In this document: in pieces, positions 1 through 11,200 of the stretch
How the letters are laid out: each line of letters starts with the position of its first letter
How positions within the stretch are numbered: position 1 is the stretch's first letter
NCBI RefSeq assembly: GCF_020382885.2
Contig: NC_058512.1
Span: forward strand, 6,970,802-7,034,801
Reading direction: 5' to 3'
Source of the DNA: Scatophagus argus
Lineage: Eukaryota > Chordata > Actinopteri > Scatophagidae
DNA length: 64,000 nucleotides
Position numbers and translations under genes: made by a program
The notes under the pieces: generated by a model
Databases searched by the model: none
What the model was told of the DNA's origin: nothing
What the model saw: the letters and a program-made list of their open reading frames with translations, nothing else

Positions 1-63
1 AAGACGCTAGTTTTAAGCATAACTTTTAACAGTCATTTTGCGCGTCACGCACATACCGTCATC

Positions 64-135
64 ATGGAAAACACTCAAAAAAATGCATATGATGCAGCTT
101 TTAAGTTAAAAGCAATCGAAGTGGCTGGTGCTGCC
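64..135 (+). pseudogene. scrap of a transposase-like N-terminus (pogo/Brinker-type helix-turn-helix)
   Basis: An ATG here opens a frame whose first 24 residues contain YDAAFKLKAIEVA. This resembles the first helix of the psq/Brinker-like DNA-binding domains at the start of pogo-type transposases and their domesticated relatives in fish. After residue 24 the similarity stops and the sequence becomes AT-rich with no helix-turn-helix continuation, so it is at best a broken remnant. The rest of the 63-codon frame looks non-coding. The family link comes from memory of the motif, and a chance match is possible because the block is short. Confidence 0.33.
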
Positions 136-468
136 TATATATGTACAAATATTTTTTTCTTTTTAAATTTGGTGGGTTCGGCTTATACTCAGGTGTGTTC
201 TATAGTACAATACAATATCCAAAAGACTCTGGAAAAAACATTTAATGGCAGGTAACGATAAGGACATCTTGTCTTATCTTGTCGACCTTCATTATTGTTG
301 TGTATGGTTGTGTAACACAGAATTAAGTTTTGAAACAGGTTAGCTCAAGATCAAACTTTGACATATGCAGTATATGATATTTAGGTATATTAAAGTGAGA
401 TTATATAAGAAATTCTCCCAATCTCTATAAACAAGTGCTGTGTCCTACTGATGGTGAAATGGAAATTC

Positions 469-471
469 TGT

Positions 472-503
<32 letters not shown>

Positions 504-504
504 G
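469..504. repeat. (TG)n microsatellite
   Basis: A nearly pure TG dinucleotide run. A second, interrupted TG/CG run lies at about 631-676. Short frames crossing these runs are artefacts of the repeat. Confidence 0.9.
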
Positions 505-630
505 GCATAATCACAGGATAAACCTGTAGGGACAGGTACAGGAATGCAATGATGGAGGCAAACATCGTCATCTGAGACTGTGTAGGTGATGGAAAGTGTT
601 CAGGGTGGGTTTATGTGTTGTTTGACTTTC

Positions 631-676
631 TGTGTGTGCGTGTGTGTGTGTGTGTGTGCGTGTGCGTGTGTCTGTG
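631..676. repeat. interrupted (TG)n/(CG) microsatellite
   Basis: TG repeats broken by CG and CT units, about 130 bases after the purer TG run. It has no coding content. Confidence 0.85.
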
Positions 677-814
677 AGGTGTGGCTCTGCCTCGCGTTAT
701 CTTTGCATTCTTCACTACACCAACTCCTCTACACGACTGCCATGGCAACCCAGAAGGGAAAAGGCACTAAATCTGACACCCACTTCTCCCTTTGACACAC
801 AGTCATGTTTCCAT

Positions 815-1100
815 CGTTTTTGGGGACATTACATAGACTTACATTCATTTGCTGAATGCTTAACCACCACCTAATCATAACGATACATAACGAACATTAC
901 TTGCCTAACCTCACCTTAACCTAACCCTAACCTTAACCTAACCTTAAAGCAAGTCTTCACCCTAATATTGAATAATTTACATTGTGGCGACTTCCATTTT
1001 GTCCCCAAAAGTAAGGCAGGTCCTCACAATGTGACTGTGTAGGCAGATTTTCGTCCCCACAACAACAGGAATACTTGTCCAGACACACACACACACAAGT
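815..1100. repeat. fish interspersed repeat with telomere-like TTAACC core and CA tail
   Basis: The block reads as GGGGACATTACATAGACTT, then a run of TAACC/TTAACC units (about 905-945), then a GGCGACTTCCATTTTGTCCCC-like segment, then TCCTCACAATGTGACTGTGT, and ends in a CA run at 1083-1097. I recognise this arrangement (alternating GTCCCCA phrases around AACCCTAA-like units, CA tail) as a repeat seen in many teleost introns and intergenic regions. The name of the family is not known to me. No target-site duplication could be defined by eye. Confidence 0.55.
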
Positions 1101-4100
1101 AGTTCCTGGTGCCTGGCTCTCAGAGGCATATGGTTACATGAGGGGGTTACCTTTGAATGTTCAGGTTTTAAGAGGAATGGCCTGTGGAGAAGAAAGTGAG
1201 TCCCGAGGGAGCTGGTGTACATTCAGGCCCTCTCGCTCTTTGTAGTGCAACAAGCAGTAAACAGACTGACTGCAAACAGAAGTTCATTCCTCCTTTCATC
1301 TTTCATTTCAAGCACCTGTTGAAAATGTTCAAATTTCACTTGAACTTTAAATCAAACTTTTTTTTTTCTTTTTCTTTTTTTTTTAATTGTTGGCCGAGCG
1401 AGAAGAATCTGAGGGAAGCATTGAGTCTCAAATGGGAAGTCTAAAAGAGTATTCGTCACATGCAGGACAAATGCAAACAAAGACCTTTTGGTGTCGTGAC
1501 AGGATATCTTTTATGGGGCCTCCTGTGGTAATTGGAAGTGACACACAGAAACAGACAGAAACCTGAGCAGACCAATACCTGGTTTGTCAATTAGCCCAAA
1601 CAAACACAGCGAGAGGGCAGAACTCTGAACTTCTCCTTTTGGTTAAGACCTCTTGTAATGTGAAGAGGCTTCACGTTTATCAGCAATAATACTGACTTAA
1701 ACAGTTTACACAAGATTTTCCCAAATAAAGGCCAGTTAGAAAATAGAAAAAAATTGGATGGACATTACATTTTCAAATTGACAGTTTTTTTGTTGCCATT
1801 TTTGTCTTACAGTAAAGCTCTCGTCCACTGCAGCAGCTTAACTAAATAATGTGTCGCCATTTTAACAGATTCTGCTTCTGTTTCCACAGTTTTCCACCAA
1901 CTTTAGGGAAAAAGTTCCTTCAAATTAAATTTCAGCACTTTAAAAAACAAATTAGGATATCCAGGCACTCATTAGCATACAGGGAAACTGGAGTCAGTAA
2001 AAGTACACCAGAAAATTTCTCACTGTATTGCTGGTAGCCACAATGCAACAGACAAAACGGCCTTTTTTCTTTTCAATAATCAGAAAAAATTCTGAATATC
2101 AGATCTGATAATCTGTAAAGTTGCTTCAATCGTCTCATAATGGTGCACACAGATTTACATTGGAGTAAGTCCTGCTACGTCTCATGCGGATGCTTAAGGG
2201 TACCTTCTGCGTCTGTATGAGACGTCAGTACTTGACATCCCCGGGCTGGACAGTAATTCCATGTATTTTAAGGACAAATTTGTAGTAAAAAATGTGCATA
2301 TGTTGCAAGCTTAAAGAAGAGCTCTCCTAACTGAATATACTGTAGACACGCAGACAGACACTCTCTGATATTCAGGCTCCTTTGCTTTAATTCATGCTCA
2401 GCACTCAAATATTACTCAGCTTATCATGTCTGACAGTGGACTCTGCGGGGATGATAGTGTTGGTCCTTTAGGACCTGAATAATGTCTTTAATCATCATAA
2501 GTCTCTTTCTTGCTATTTTATATTAAAACACACTTTTCTCCTCGCTGAATTTAATTTGAGATGATTGTCTCTTTAATAATTCATTCAGGCTGAGTAGAAA
2601 GAGAGCAGGTACAGGAGTCTAAATGCTGTAGACACGTGGATCTGAGCATGCAGACCGAACCTGTCTTTATGTAAAACTGTATCGATCTGCATTATCACAG
2701 ATTAAATACCGTAAATACCCTAATACCCTATACCCTATTAGACTTTTACTGTACGTATGTGATAGTGGTCACGTTGTGGAAGTGCATGTGTGTCAGGAGA
2801 GATCCATAAATCATGCAAAGCTGTCAAAGTGCTGCTCATATTTCAGCATCTTGACTTTGGATCTGTGGCCAGGCAGTTTCTGATTGGCTCCGCTCCAACA
2901 GCATCAGCTGCAGAGGTTGCCTCTAACCCACTCTCTCTCTATCTCTCTCACACACACGCACGCACACACACATAAACTCACAGCATGTCAACAAAAACTG
3001 CTAACTCATCAGTGTGCATAGTGTGGCAGAGGCTCTCGTGACCGGGCAGATTAACATTAAGCACCTATGATTCCCTTTATAATTTAAGTGAGCGTTAAAA
3101 ATAAAAGATGAGCAGCTCCAAATGTTTTATGGGACACGGCGCACACAGCCTGACAACTACATGCTCGTGCCAACACAAGCAAGTACTATGCACAAGTGTA
3201 TGTAGCGTGCAATACATGCAGGTCGATGGTATCTATTATTTATCTGTAATAATTTAGAGATATTATATGGTAGGCGGTTTGGTAGGAAAAAATCCAGTAA
3301 AATAAAATGATATTTTCCCACACCTTTCTGAGTTTGCTTCTCTCACCCTTCATTGCGAGTTTCCTCACTATGTAATCTCTGCTGAAGAAGTTATGTAGGA
3401 AAAAGTCGTGGACTGCAATATCCACAAGAAATTCCACCCGACACCCCACCGTGCTCCTCTAATTTGGATGTTCCCACAACATCTTAGCACTAAAATATCG
3501 ACTTTTGATGGGGGATTTATCTCATGGGAAACAGATTTATATGGCAGCCCTGTCTGTGTGCCTACAGAGCGAAACCACATTTGGTACACAAGACCATTCT
3601 AAGCCACTTCCTGTGTGAACTTAATGTAAGATGAAATAACAGTTTGTGAACTGCATCGCTGCCTGAGTAAACAGGCCGATCCTAAACAGTAGAAAGTATC
3701 TCGCAGAATCCCTACGTTCTTCGTATAGCCAAAAAAAGATGCAGTGAAACACACTCTTAATCCACTTGAGAGGATTCTGACTGTTTCCAAATTCAACAGG
3801 TGGTCTTGTAAAAGACATCACTTTTCCTGGATCCGGTCTTTGCTGTGCCACTTATGCTGATTGTCTCAGCTCTGCCATAAATCTTGACATGAGGTTCAGG
3901 AAACTGGTGGGTTCTGTGTCCAATCGATTCATATGCAGGGCTGCATACTTGTAGTAGACCACAGCAAAGGGATCCTTGGGGACGACTGAAATGCTACTTA
4001 ATTTGGGGGTTGTTTTTTGCTGTATTTTTGGGGAATCTGTTGTTATCCATCAATTCGGGGGTTGTCTCTCTGGCTTCTTCATGGCCAACTTAAGAAAACC

Positions 4101-4580
4101 AAAAGATAATGTATGAAAAGAACAGAATAGACTGACAGAATTTCAGCTGCTTCTGTTTAAATGAGTCAAAAAGCCTACAGATAACACCTTGCTGCTGTGT
4201 TATTTCTCAGTAAGACATGAGAAGAGGTTAATCTCTGTGGATGACTGCCTTCATCCAACACACTGGCTGTGTTTGTCACTCTGTGAGCTTTGCCTCTCCT
4301 TTTGCTGCCTGTAATAGAAACCAGCGGGGGTCCGGCCTGGCTCAGTAGCAGCTCCAGTGTTTTTCTATCACTCTGTCACCCCAGCCATGATGAACAGGAG
4401 CAGGAGCAGCCCAGGGGGTAGCAGGAGGGAAAGGGCCAGCAAAACCCAGGAAAGCTTGTATGCATCCACCTTCCTCACATCTAAAGGCTTCTGATTAAGA
4501 CTGATTGCTTGCAGAATAAACCTGCACAGCCCGGTGCGTTGCTTCCTTTTTCTGAAACACTGAATCCTCTCTAACATCCA
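1101..4580. other. intergenic region upstream of prag1
   Basis: No frame here looks like a real exon: the frames are short, AT-rich and carry no recognisable domain. There are T-rich runs near 1360, a CT/CA tract near 2930-2970 and ordinary AT-rich sequence. Distal regulatory elements could be present but cannot be told from sequence alone. Confidence 0.6.
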
Positions 4581-4739
4581 AAACAATAATGTGTAATTTT
4601 CTGCAAATCCTTATGACAGACAGCAAGACAAAAGCCTTAATGAGAATCTATGAACGTGGCTACTGGCCAGTCTGCACGGTTGGCTGGGAGCTCCTCCCAC
4701 CTCCTTGTGCTCTCCCCACGCTGCTGCAGAGGGCTCCTC

Positions 4740-5030
4740 CTGCTCTGCCTCGCCACTTCACCTCTGCACAGTGCAACAACAGCAGCAGCAGCAGCAGCCG
4801 CAGGAGGAGCAGCGTGCCGGCTGGATCTCAGAGCAGCCTGCAGCGGCACACAGTCTCCCGAGTCATTAACCTGTCACATGTGGGATACGCGAAGACAGAC
4901 GGATATCAGCTCGTGCGGAAATCGGAGGATCTAGTTAGCTGTGTTGCTGAATATTTTTTTGACTGTTTTCTTTTTCTATTTTTTTTTTTTGGAGAGCTTT
5001 TGTGTTGCTAGGGGAGAGAAAGTCGGAGCA
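4740..5030 (+). other. prag1: probable non-coding first exon (5' UTR) of prag1
   Basis: The stretch is GC-richer than its surroundings, contains a CAG triplet run, and ends in a strong donor (GAGCAG followed by GTAAGC at 5031). No coding frame in it matches pragmin. The next exon on the same strand begins shortly before the prag1 start codon at 8214, so a leader exon here spliced over about 3.1 kb is the simplest model. The upstream limit (transcription start) is a guess. RNA reads spanning 5030 to about 8100 would settle it. Confidence 0.45.
4776..4803 (+). repeat. short CAG triplet run
   Basis: About seven CAG units following CAACAA, ending in CCGCAGG. It lies in the probable leader exon of prag1, so it is untranslated in the proposed model. 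Confidence 0.8.
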
Positions 5031-5295
5031 GGTAAGCGGTCTGTCAGCAGGCACTGGATAACCCTGGTGGGTTAACCCAGCATGGTTATATGGTAGCTGT
5101 AGCCTTTTTTCACCAAGTTCAGCGATGCCTGTTGTAGCTTCATTTCCCATTTGTTTCCTGCTGTTACACGCAGGTAAAGAAAACAACACAAACCCATTTT
5201 TCGCCTGTTCCTTCAGTGCAGGAGGACATTATGGGTCTCTTTCTACAATAAATTACCGTAAAACAAACGGACGAGACAAGTGTTCGGCTGTTTTA

Positions 5296-5325
5296 TCATT
5301 ATTATCATTATTATTATTATTATTC
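5296..5325. repeat. (ATT)n microsatellite
   Basis: ATT/ATC triplets just inside the first intron of prag1. A TG run follows at about 5578-5597. Confidence 0.8.
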
Positions 5326-7452
5326 ATCGCGTCTGAAAAAAACGGAGGCTTAAACCGAAAAAACACATGTGGTGTGGAGCCTGTGTCGAAAGTGTGTTCA
5401 AACAAGGGCTTGTAAAAAGGCTTAAGGTAGAAGTTCTGAGACATTAGAAAAAGTTGACAAGTTTTTGGCGGAAATCCGTACCGAGTATCGACAAAACAGG
5501 TTGCGCCCCCCTGAATGAATGGGCCGTGTGAGTGAGGCAGGCGTGACAAATGTTGCTTGTAAAAGAATTTCCATTCAGTGTGTGTGTGTGTGTGTGTCAC
5601 ACTACACACTGACCTGGTTATCAGACCGTTATATGGGCTATAGATTGTCTTATTATTTGATTATTAATGACAGCAGTCGTTACGTGCATTTCATTCATTG
5701 AAGTGTATGCGCTTTTGTGTGTTTTTTTGTGGAGCGCCGTATGGCGAAGTAATTCCATACAAAGCAGTCAGTAGGAGCTGCTGCAGTGAATCAACTTACA
5801 GTAATCCTAGAATAATAACCATCAGATAACCTATACTTCCTTTAAGACTCTGTGCGCATGTGGTTGTGTGTTTAGGGGGCTGTTCTGCTGCTGGTCTTTG
5901 ATTGCTCGCTTGCTGCAGGAGGATCAGACAAAGTGCAGTTTTACCAGCTGTTGAGTGCTGATAAGCCCTCTAACCTTTACCTTAATTACTCCTCCTGGTC
6001 ACCACATCTGTGGGCTATTTAAACTGTTGCCATCTAACATTAAGGCTTGGCTGCATTCTGCAATGGATTCCAGCCTGTTAGCTCAAAGCAAATGTCAAGT
6101 TTTGTGTTTGCAAGGGGAAGTTGACAGGCAGTTTTGGCTTTTTTGAGGCTTTTTTTGAGACATCTAGTGGCCATGCGACTGTTTGTGATGTGCAGTGTAT
6201 GTACAGAGGTCATGGGGACATGTGGATGCTCATAATGTCTTTATTAGGTGGGCCAAAAACTGTAAATTCTGCATCGGACCAACATCCACCCTTATAACTT
6301 TTTCTTACATTTTTGTAGCCCATTTTCAAACATGCTCATGAAATGATTGTCATAGTCTTTGTTCTATATTGAAGACATGGCATGAATTTTGTTGTATGGT
6401 TGAACTGTGTGTGTGTGTTTGCACAAGTGAGAAATATTGGACCTTGAGCTTGAGAAGGTGTGGGGAATGTAGACAGCAGGGTCTATCTCTGTTCAAACAA
6501 GCTGGGCTGAACACGTAAATGAGAGTTTGAATAAACCTAATATAAGGTGCAGGCTGAGATATGTGTCTGTTTTCCCTTGAAACTTATCAGATGAACTGGA
6601 AAGATCTTCTGATTCCTTGTCAGTTTGGTCTTAACTTATGAACATACCGTGACAGTGTTCCGTTCTGTTTGTGTGTTGTTATTGTCCTATTGTTCAGTAA
6701 AACCCTCTGGACATGCTCTTGACTGGCAGTCAAGCAGCATGCCTGCTAGCCTAATGATGTGTGTCTGCAATCAGTCATCGCTTCATATGACTCATGCACG
6801 ATGCCATAAGATGTTAGGCAAGGCTCCGTTTCCTCTGTTGTCGCAGGAACAGTTAAACAAACAGTGAGCTAGTGGGTGCTTTCCTGCCCAAACTGAGTCA
6901 GACAGAACAAAGAAAAATGTAAACATGCATTATCTCCACCAACAGGAAAACTCTCCATTCATATAGGATTAGTAGAGTGCAAGGTTGTAATACTGGAGCC
7001 AAAAATTACCAGTAGTCTTAAAAGTTCTCAAGGGTTTCTTGTCTTTTGTTCTGGTATTTACTCATCAATAAAGTACTGTAGCATTTAGGGTCTAATTAAG
7101 AATCATTATGGATAAAATAATGTTTAATGTAACAGTAATATTTAGGCGAACTGAGTGCATATTTTAGGGGAGTAATTGTTCATGCTCCTGCTTGTTCTGA
7201 TTTTTATCATGAGTCTACATGGTGGGGTAATGTTGTTGTGTGTCATTGCATCACCTTGTTGAGAGGCAATTAAGGCTGTGTAAAGAACATAAAGAGGAAC
7301 ACCCAGACGCAAGAAAGCAAGTGATCTCCCTGAAATGGTGTTGATCCTCTCACTGTCGGTCCAGTTAAACAGGACACACAGAGGGAGAGGAGGGAGGTGT
7401 GCGTGAGTCAGTTTGTTTGTGAGAGAAGGAGGACACACATGTGGAGCGGGAG

Positions 7453-7477
7453 GTGTGTGTGTGTGTGTGTGTGTGTG
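7453..7477. repeat. (TG)n microsatellite in prag1 intron 1
   Basis: A pure TG run of about 12 units flanked by GGAGG and GGAAGG. Confidence 0.9.
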
Positions 7478-8140
7478 GAAGGGGGAAGGGAGATTGTCGT
7501 GGGTGTGAGATTCACCCTGGTGAGACTTGCGCCCTTAGACATTCCTGACATTCCGACCTCCGGGATGCTTGAGGCTCCTCCGTCTTCTTCTTGCATGTCG
7601 GGGGCTGCAGAAGAGACTTGAGGGCTTTTATGTTGCAAGACTCACACCGGCAGGCTCTTTGGTTGAACACAAACCACATGCCCTCTAATTTGGGAGGCCA
7701 TGGGAACAAGTAGACCAGCAGACAGCAAGTCCTCTTAAGTTACATCCTCAGAGGTCTTCTATGAGTTTAGGGACACTTGTCAGCCTGGACTCCTTCATCA
7801 GTTTCTTAACAAGTTTGAGTAGGTATTCGAACTTTTTAAATTTACTTTCTCATTTATTGATTTCTATCGAGTACAGAGCTGATACCCAAAGCCAAAAACA
7901 GTCTCTTATGTGTAAAGAGTGGAAGAATAAACTATGAGATCAGTGGGATCTTACATAATACAAGCTTGGTCACAAAGACAGTGGAATTATGATTATGATA
8001 TCACCTATGGGCAAAAAAGTCCTAACATAGACACCACGACTTCATTCTATTAACAATGTACCTTATTGTTCTTTTTCTCTCCTCTACATACTGCCTTCTT
8101 ATCAACATCCTGTGACGCTGCAACCTTCTGGGGTCCAGCC

Positions 8141-8188
8141 ATGACATTTCCTCCCGAATCTGCGAGATCACTCAACAGCCACTTCTGA
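8141..8188 (+). promoter_or_regulatory. prag1: upstream open reading frame before the prag1 start
   Basis: An ATG at 8141 opens a 15-codon frame ending in TGA at 8186-8188, 25 bases before the prag1 ATG at 8214 and in a different frame from it. It matters only if the exon reaches this far upstream, which the sequence does not prove. If included it could lower translation of pragmin. Confidence 0.35.
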
Positions 8189-8213
8189 CCAAACCTAATT
8201 TAGCACACCAAAG

Positions 8214-11200
8214 ATGTCAGCGTGCAGTGACTTTGCAGAACACGTGTGGAAACCCGGATCTTGTAAGAACTGCTTCCACCCGCTTAGCGCGCACCACAAG
8301 ACTGTCGGCGGATTGGGAGGCAGTCTGCCAGCCGCTTGTGTCAAGAGCAGTCTGGGAGGTGATGAAGAAGTAACAGCACCTTCACCATACAGCAAACCAA
8401 CAATCGCTGTCAAACCCACTATGATGAGCCTTGACACCAATGAGTCCATGACTGATGTCAATATGAACATAGAGCAGGTGATTTTCTTGAATAAATGTCT
8501 CTTTCCTGTAATAAATCTTTATAATTCGTGACTGTCCAAAGCATTGTACAAATTTTTTAATGTGCCCTTATATTTATGTGTGACAGGAGAACACAAAGAG
8601 CCCAGTTGAGCGTTTGAGCCTGAAGAAGCTCTTGGACCTGTCGTCTCTTTACATTGACAGTAATGGCTGCAACAAGGCCCATAGAGAAGCTGTTCTCCAG
8701 AGTCCTGAAACTAAGATGGACTACAACAACTGCTTCTCTCTAGCTTCCTTATCCCCCAACATCTTGCCTAAAGACTCCATGATCATCAGTAATATCTTTG
8801 TCACCCAAGAGGAGGGAAGAGGTTCTCATAGTTTAAAGAAGAACGCCAGCGGAGATGCTTGTCGACAGCAGAATACAACCACCACAAGAACCAAGAGCAC
8901 TTATAATGGAACTGGTGTGATGGCAAATCGTCAGGAGTCCCAGCAGGCCTCTGTGGATATACCTTTTTCTGTGGATATTGTCCCTTCCAGTCCTGCCACA
9001 GTTCATAGCAATGGTATCAGCAGTGGGAGTACTGCTTTTGTTACAGCTAAGACATCCAGCACTTCTCCCACCACAGCTTTAACTGTGGATACAACTACCC
9101 ACAATCCTCCGCCATCCCTGCTCTCTCCCTCCATCCTGATTAAACAGACTAGCTTGTCGGACTCCTCTAGTTCTTATCGTAGTAGTACGGATTCACTTCC
9201 TGGGGCAGAAGTGTCAGCGAGCCCCCAAAACCCACCAGCCATGGGTAGCTCACAGTCACTTCCCAGCTCTCCGAATGGACGACGAGACTCAGAACCCATT
9301 TATGCGGAGAGCACCAAGAAAAAGCGCAGGCCGCAAGGAAATGAAGTGCAATCCCATCCTGAGTCCCCAGACCAGACTAAGAACTCACCCCAGTGCTCTG
9401 AGCTTGAGCTTTCAGGAGACAGTCAACGGGCCACCATCACTGTAATGGCCGCTCACACAGAGGAGAACAACAGGACTTTCTACCTGAGCAGCCCAGATTC
9501 AGCCATCAGCACCCAGTGCCACTTCAGCCCCACAGCACGTAAAGACCCCAGCAGCCCTGCCTTCCGCTGGCCTAGTCCCAGCCATAGTGCACCTTCTTTG
9601 GCCACCGAGGCCACCCTGGCCCCAACGCTCCACCCCAAGCCTCAGTCTAGCCCGCCCATTCCCCCGAAAAGAACCACCCGTTCTCCAAAGCTGGGTACCT
9701 CTAGCCTCTCACCGTCCATGTCTTCTCCAGTCCCTCTTCCTGAGCTCCCCAAGCTGAGCACCTCCAGCCTCTCACCATCCATCTCTTCTCCCGTTCCTCT
9801 TCCTGAGCTACCCAAACTGAGCACCTCCAGCCTCTCACCATCCATCTCATCTCCCGTCACTCTCCCTGAGCTTCCCATGCTTTTCCTTGTCTCTGCTAAA
9901 GAGGGACACTTCAAGGTTCATACGGAGAACCACAGCACAGCAGTGTCTGAACGTTGGCACAAACCCCACCACAGTTCTGGCTGGAACTGTCGCATCGAGG
10001 AAGAAGAGGAGGAGGAGGAAAGAGAGCGGAAAGAAGGGGAGAAGAAGAAGCTGGCCAGCAACCCAGGGACAACCTCTCAAGTGACAGGCCTGGTCACTGG
10101 TGCTGCTGCCTGGAATGAGGCCAGGGACTGTAAGGCCCCAAGCAGCCCCCTGTCGATGACAGAGCCAGGCACGGCCCCCCCATCTGACCCCAACAATGGT
10201 GCCTGTCAGAGGGAGACTGAGGGCACCGGTGCAGAGGAGGAGGGCAAGCATAACGGGAGGATGCCGGCCAGGCAACCTTTGCATGGCAGCTCATCAGAGC
10301 TGCTGGCAACAGGGAAGGGAGCAGCCAACAATGAAGCGAATCCACCACCTCCACCACCTAAGAAACTGCACAGGTAAGAACAAAGACCGTTTTGTTTGTC
10401 ATTTACAAGTTCAATTATTGACCATCAAATAGGACAAAACACTAGCACTGTGTCTGGGTAGAGCTATATTTGATAGATATCATTCGTTATTGAGTTAATT
10501 ATGTTGTCATTGAAATGTCAGAAGTAAAGAGAAAATGCCAATCAGAAGTTAGCCAAAGTGTAGGCCACAGCATTGCTTACTCACTTCCCCGAAGGACACA
10601 AATATCAAGGGATCCAGTTTATATACATATATATATATATATATAAACTATATATGGAGATTCATCAACTGTATGTTTTATGCTACTTTTTAAAATATTA
10701 TTATTATTGTTCAGCCGTGCAATCTACTACTACTACAATCTACTCACATCTAATTTTTAACAAATGACAATGAAACAGCTGCGTGAAAGAAAAAGCCTAA
10801 TAGTGGTTTAATTACACATTTGTATACTATACACTTGCTGTAAGAAGAATGCCGTGCATTTATCAAACTAGAACTGCCTACTATAGCACATTTGCGTGCT
10901 TGTCCTTCAGTCTACTACCTAAGATTTGCATTAGAAGTTATGGGACCGTAGTTCAGTCATGCAATTGTGGTTTCATTATATTCCATAATTTAACACTCAG
11001 CACATACATTTAGTCTAAATGCATTAAAGCGTTTTGATCTCTGATTGGACAGTACATATACTGTTGGTGCTGCTTATCAAATATGTTGCCTGTGATATGC
11101 ATGCATCTTCCTGCAGTCGCGTGTGTGAATCTGACTGTGCCTTCTCCTTTCATAGCATCATTATTCAGCCTTGAATTAGCCTCCATGTAGTGCCTTGTGA

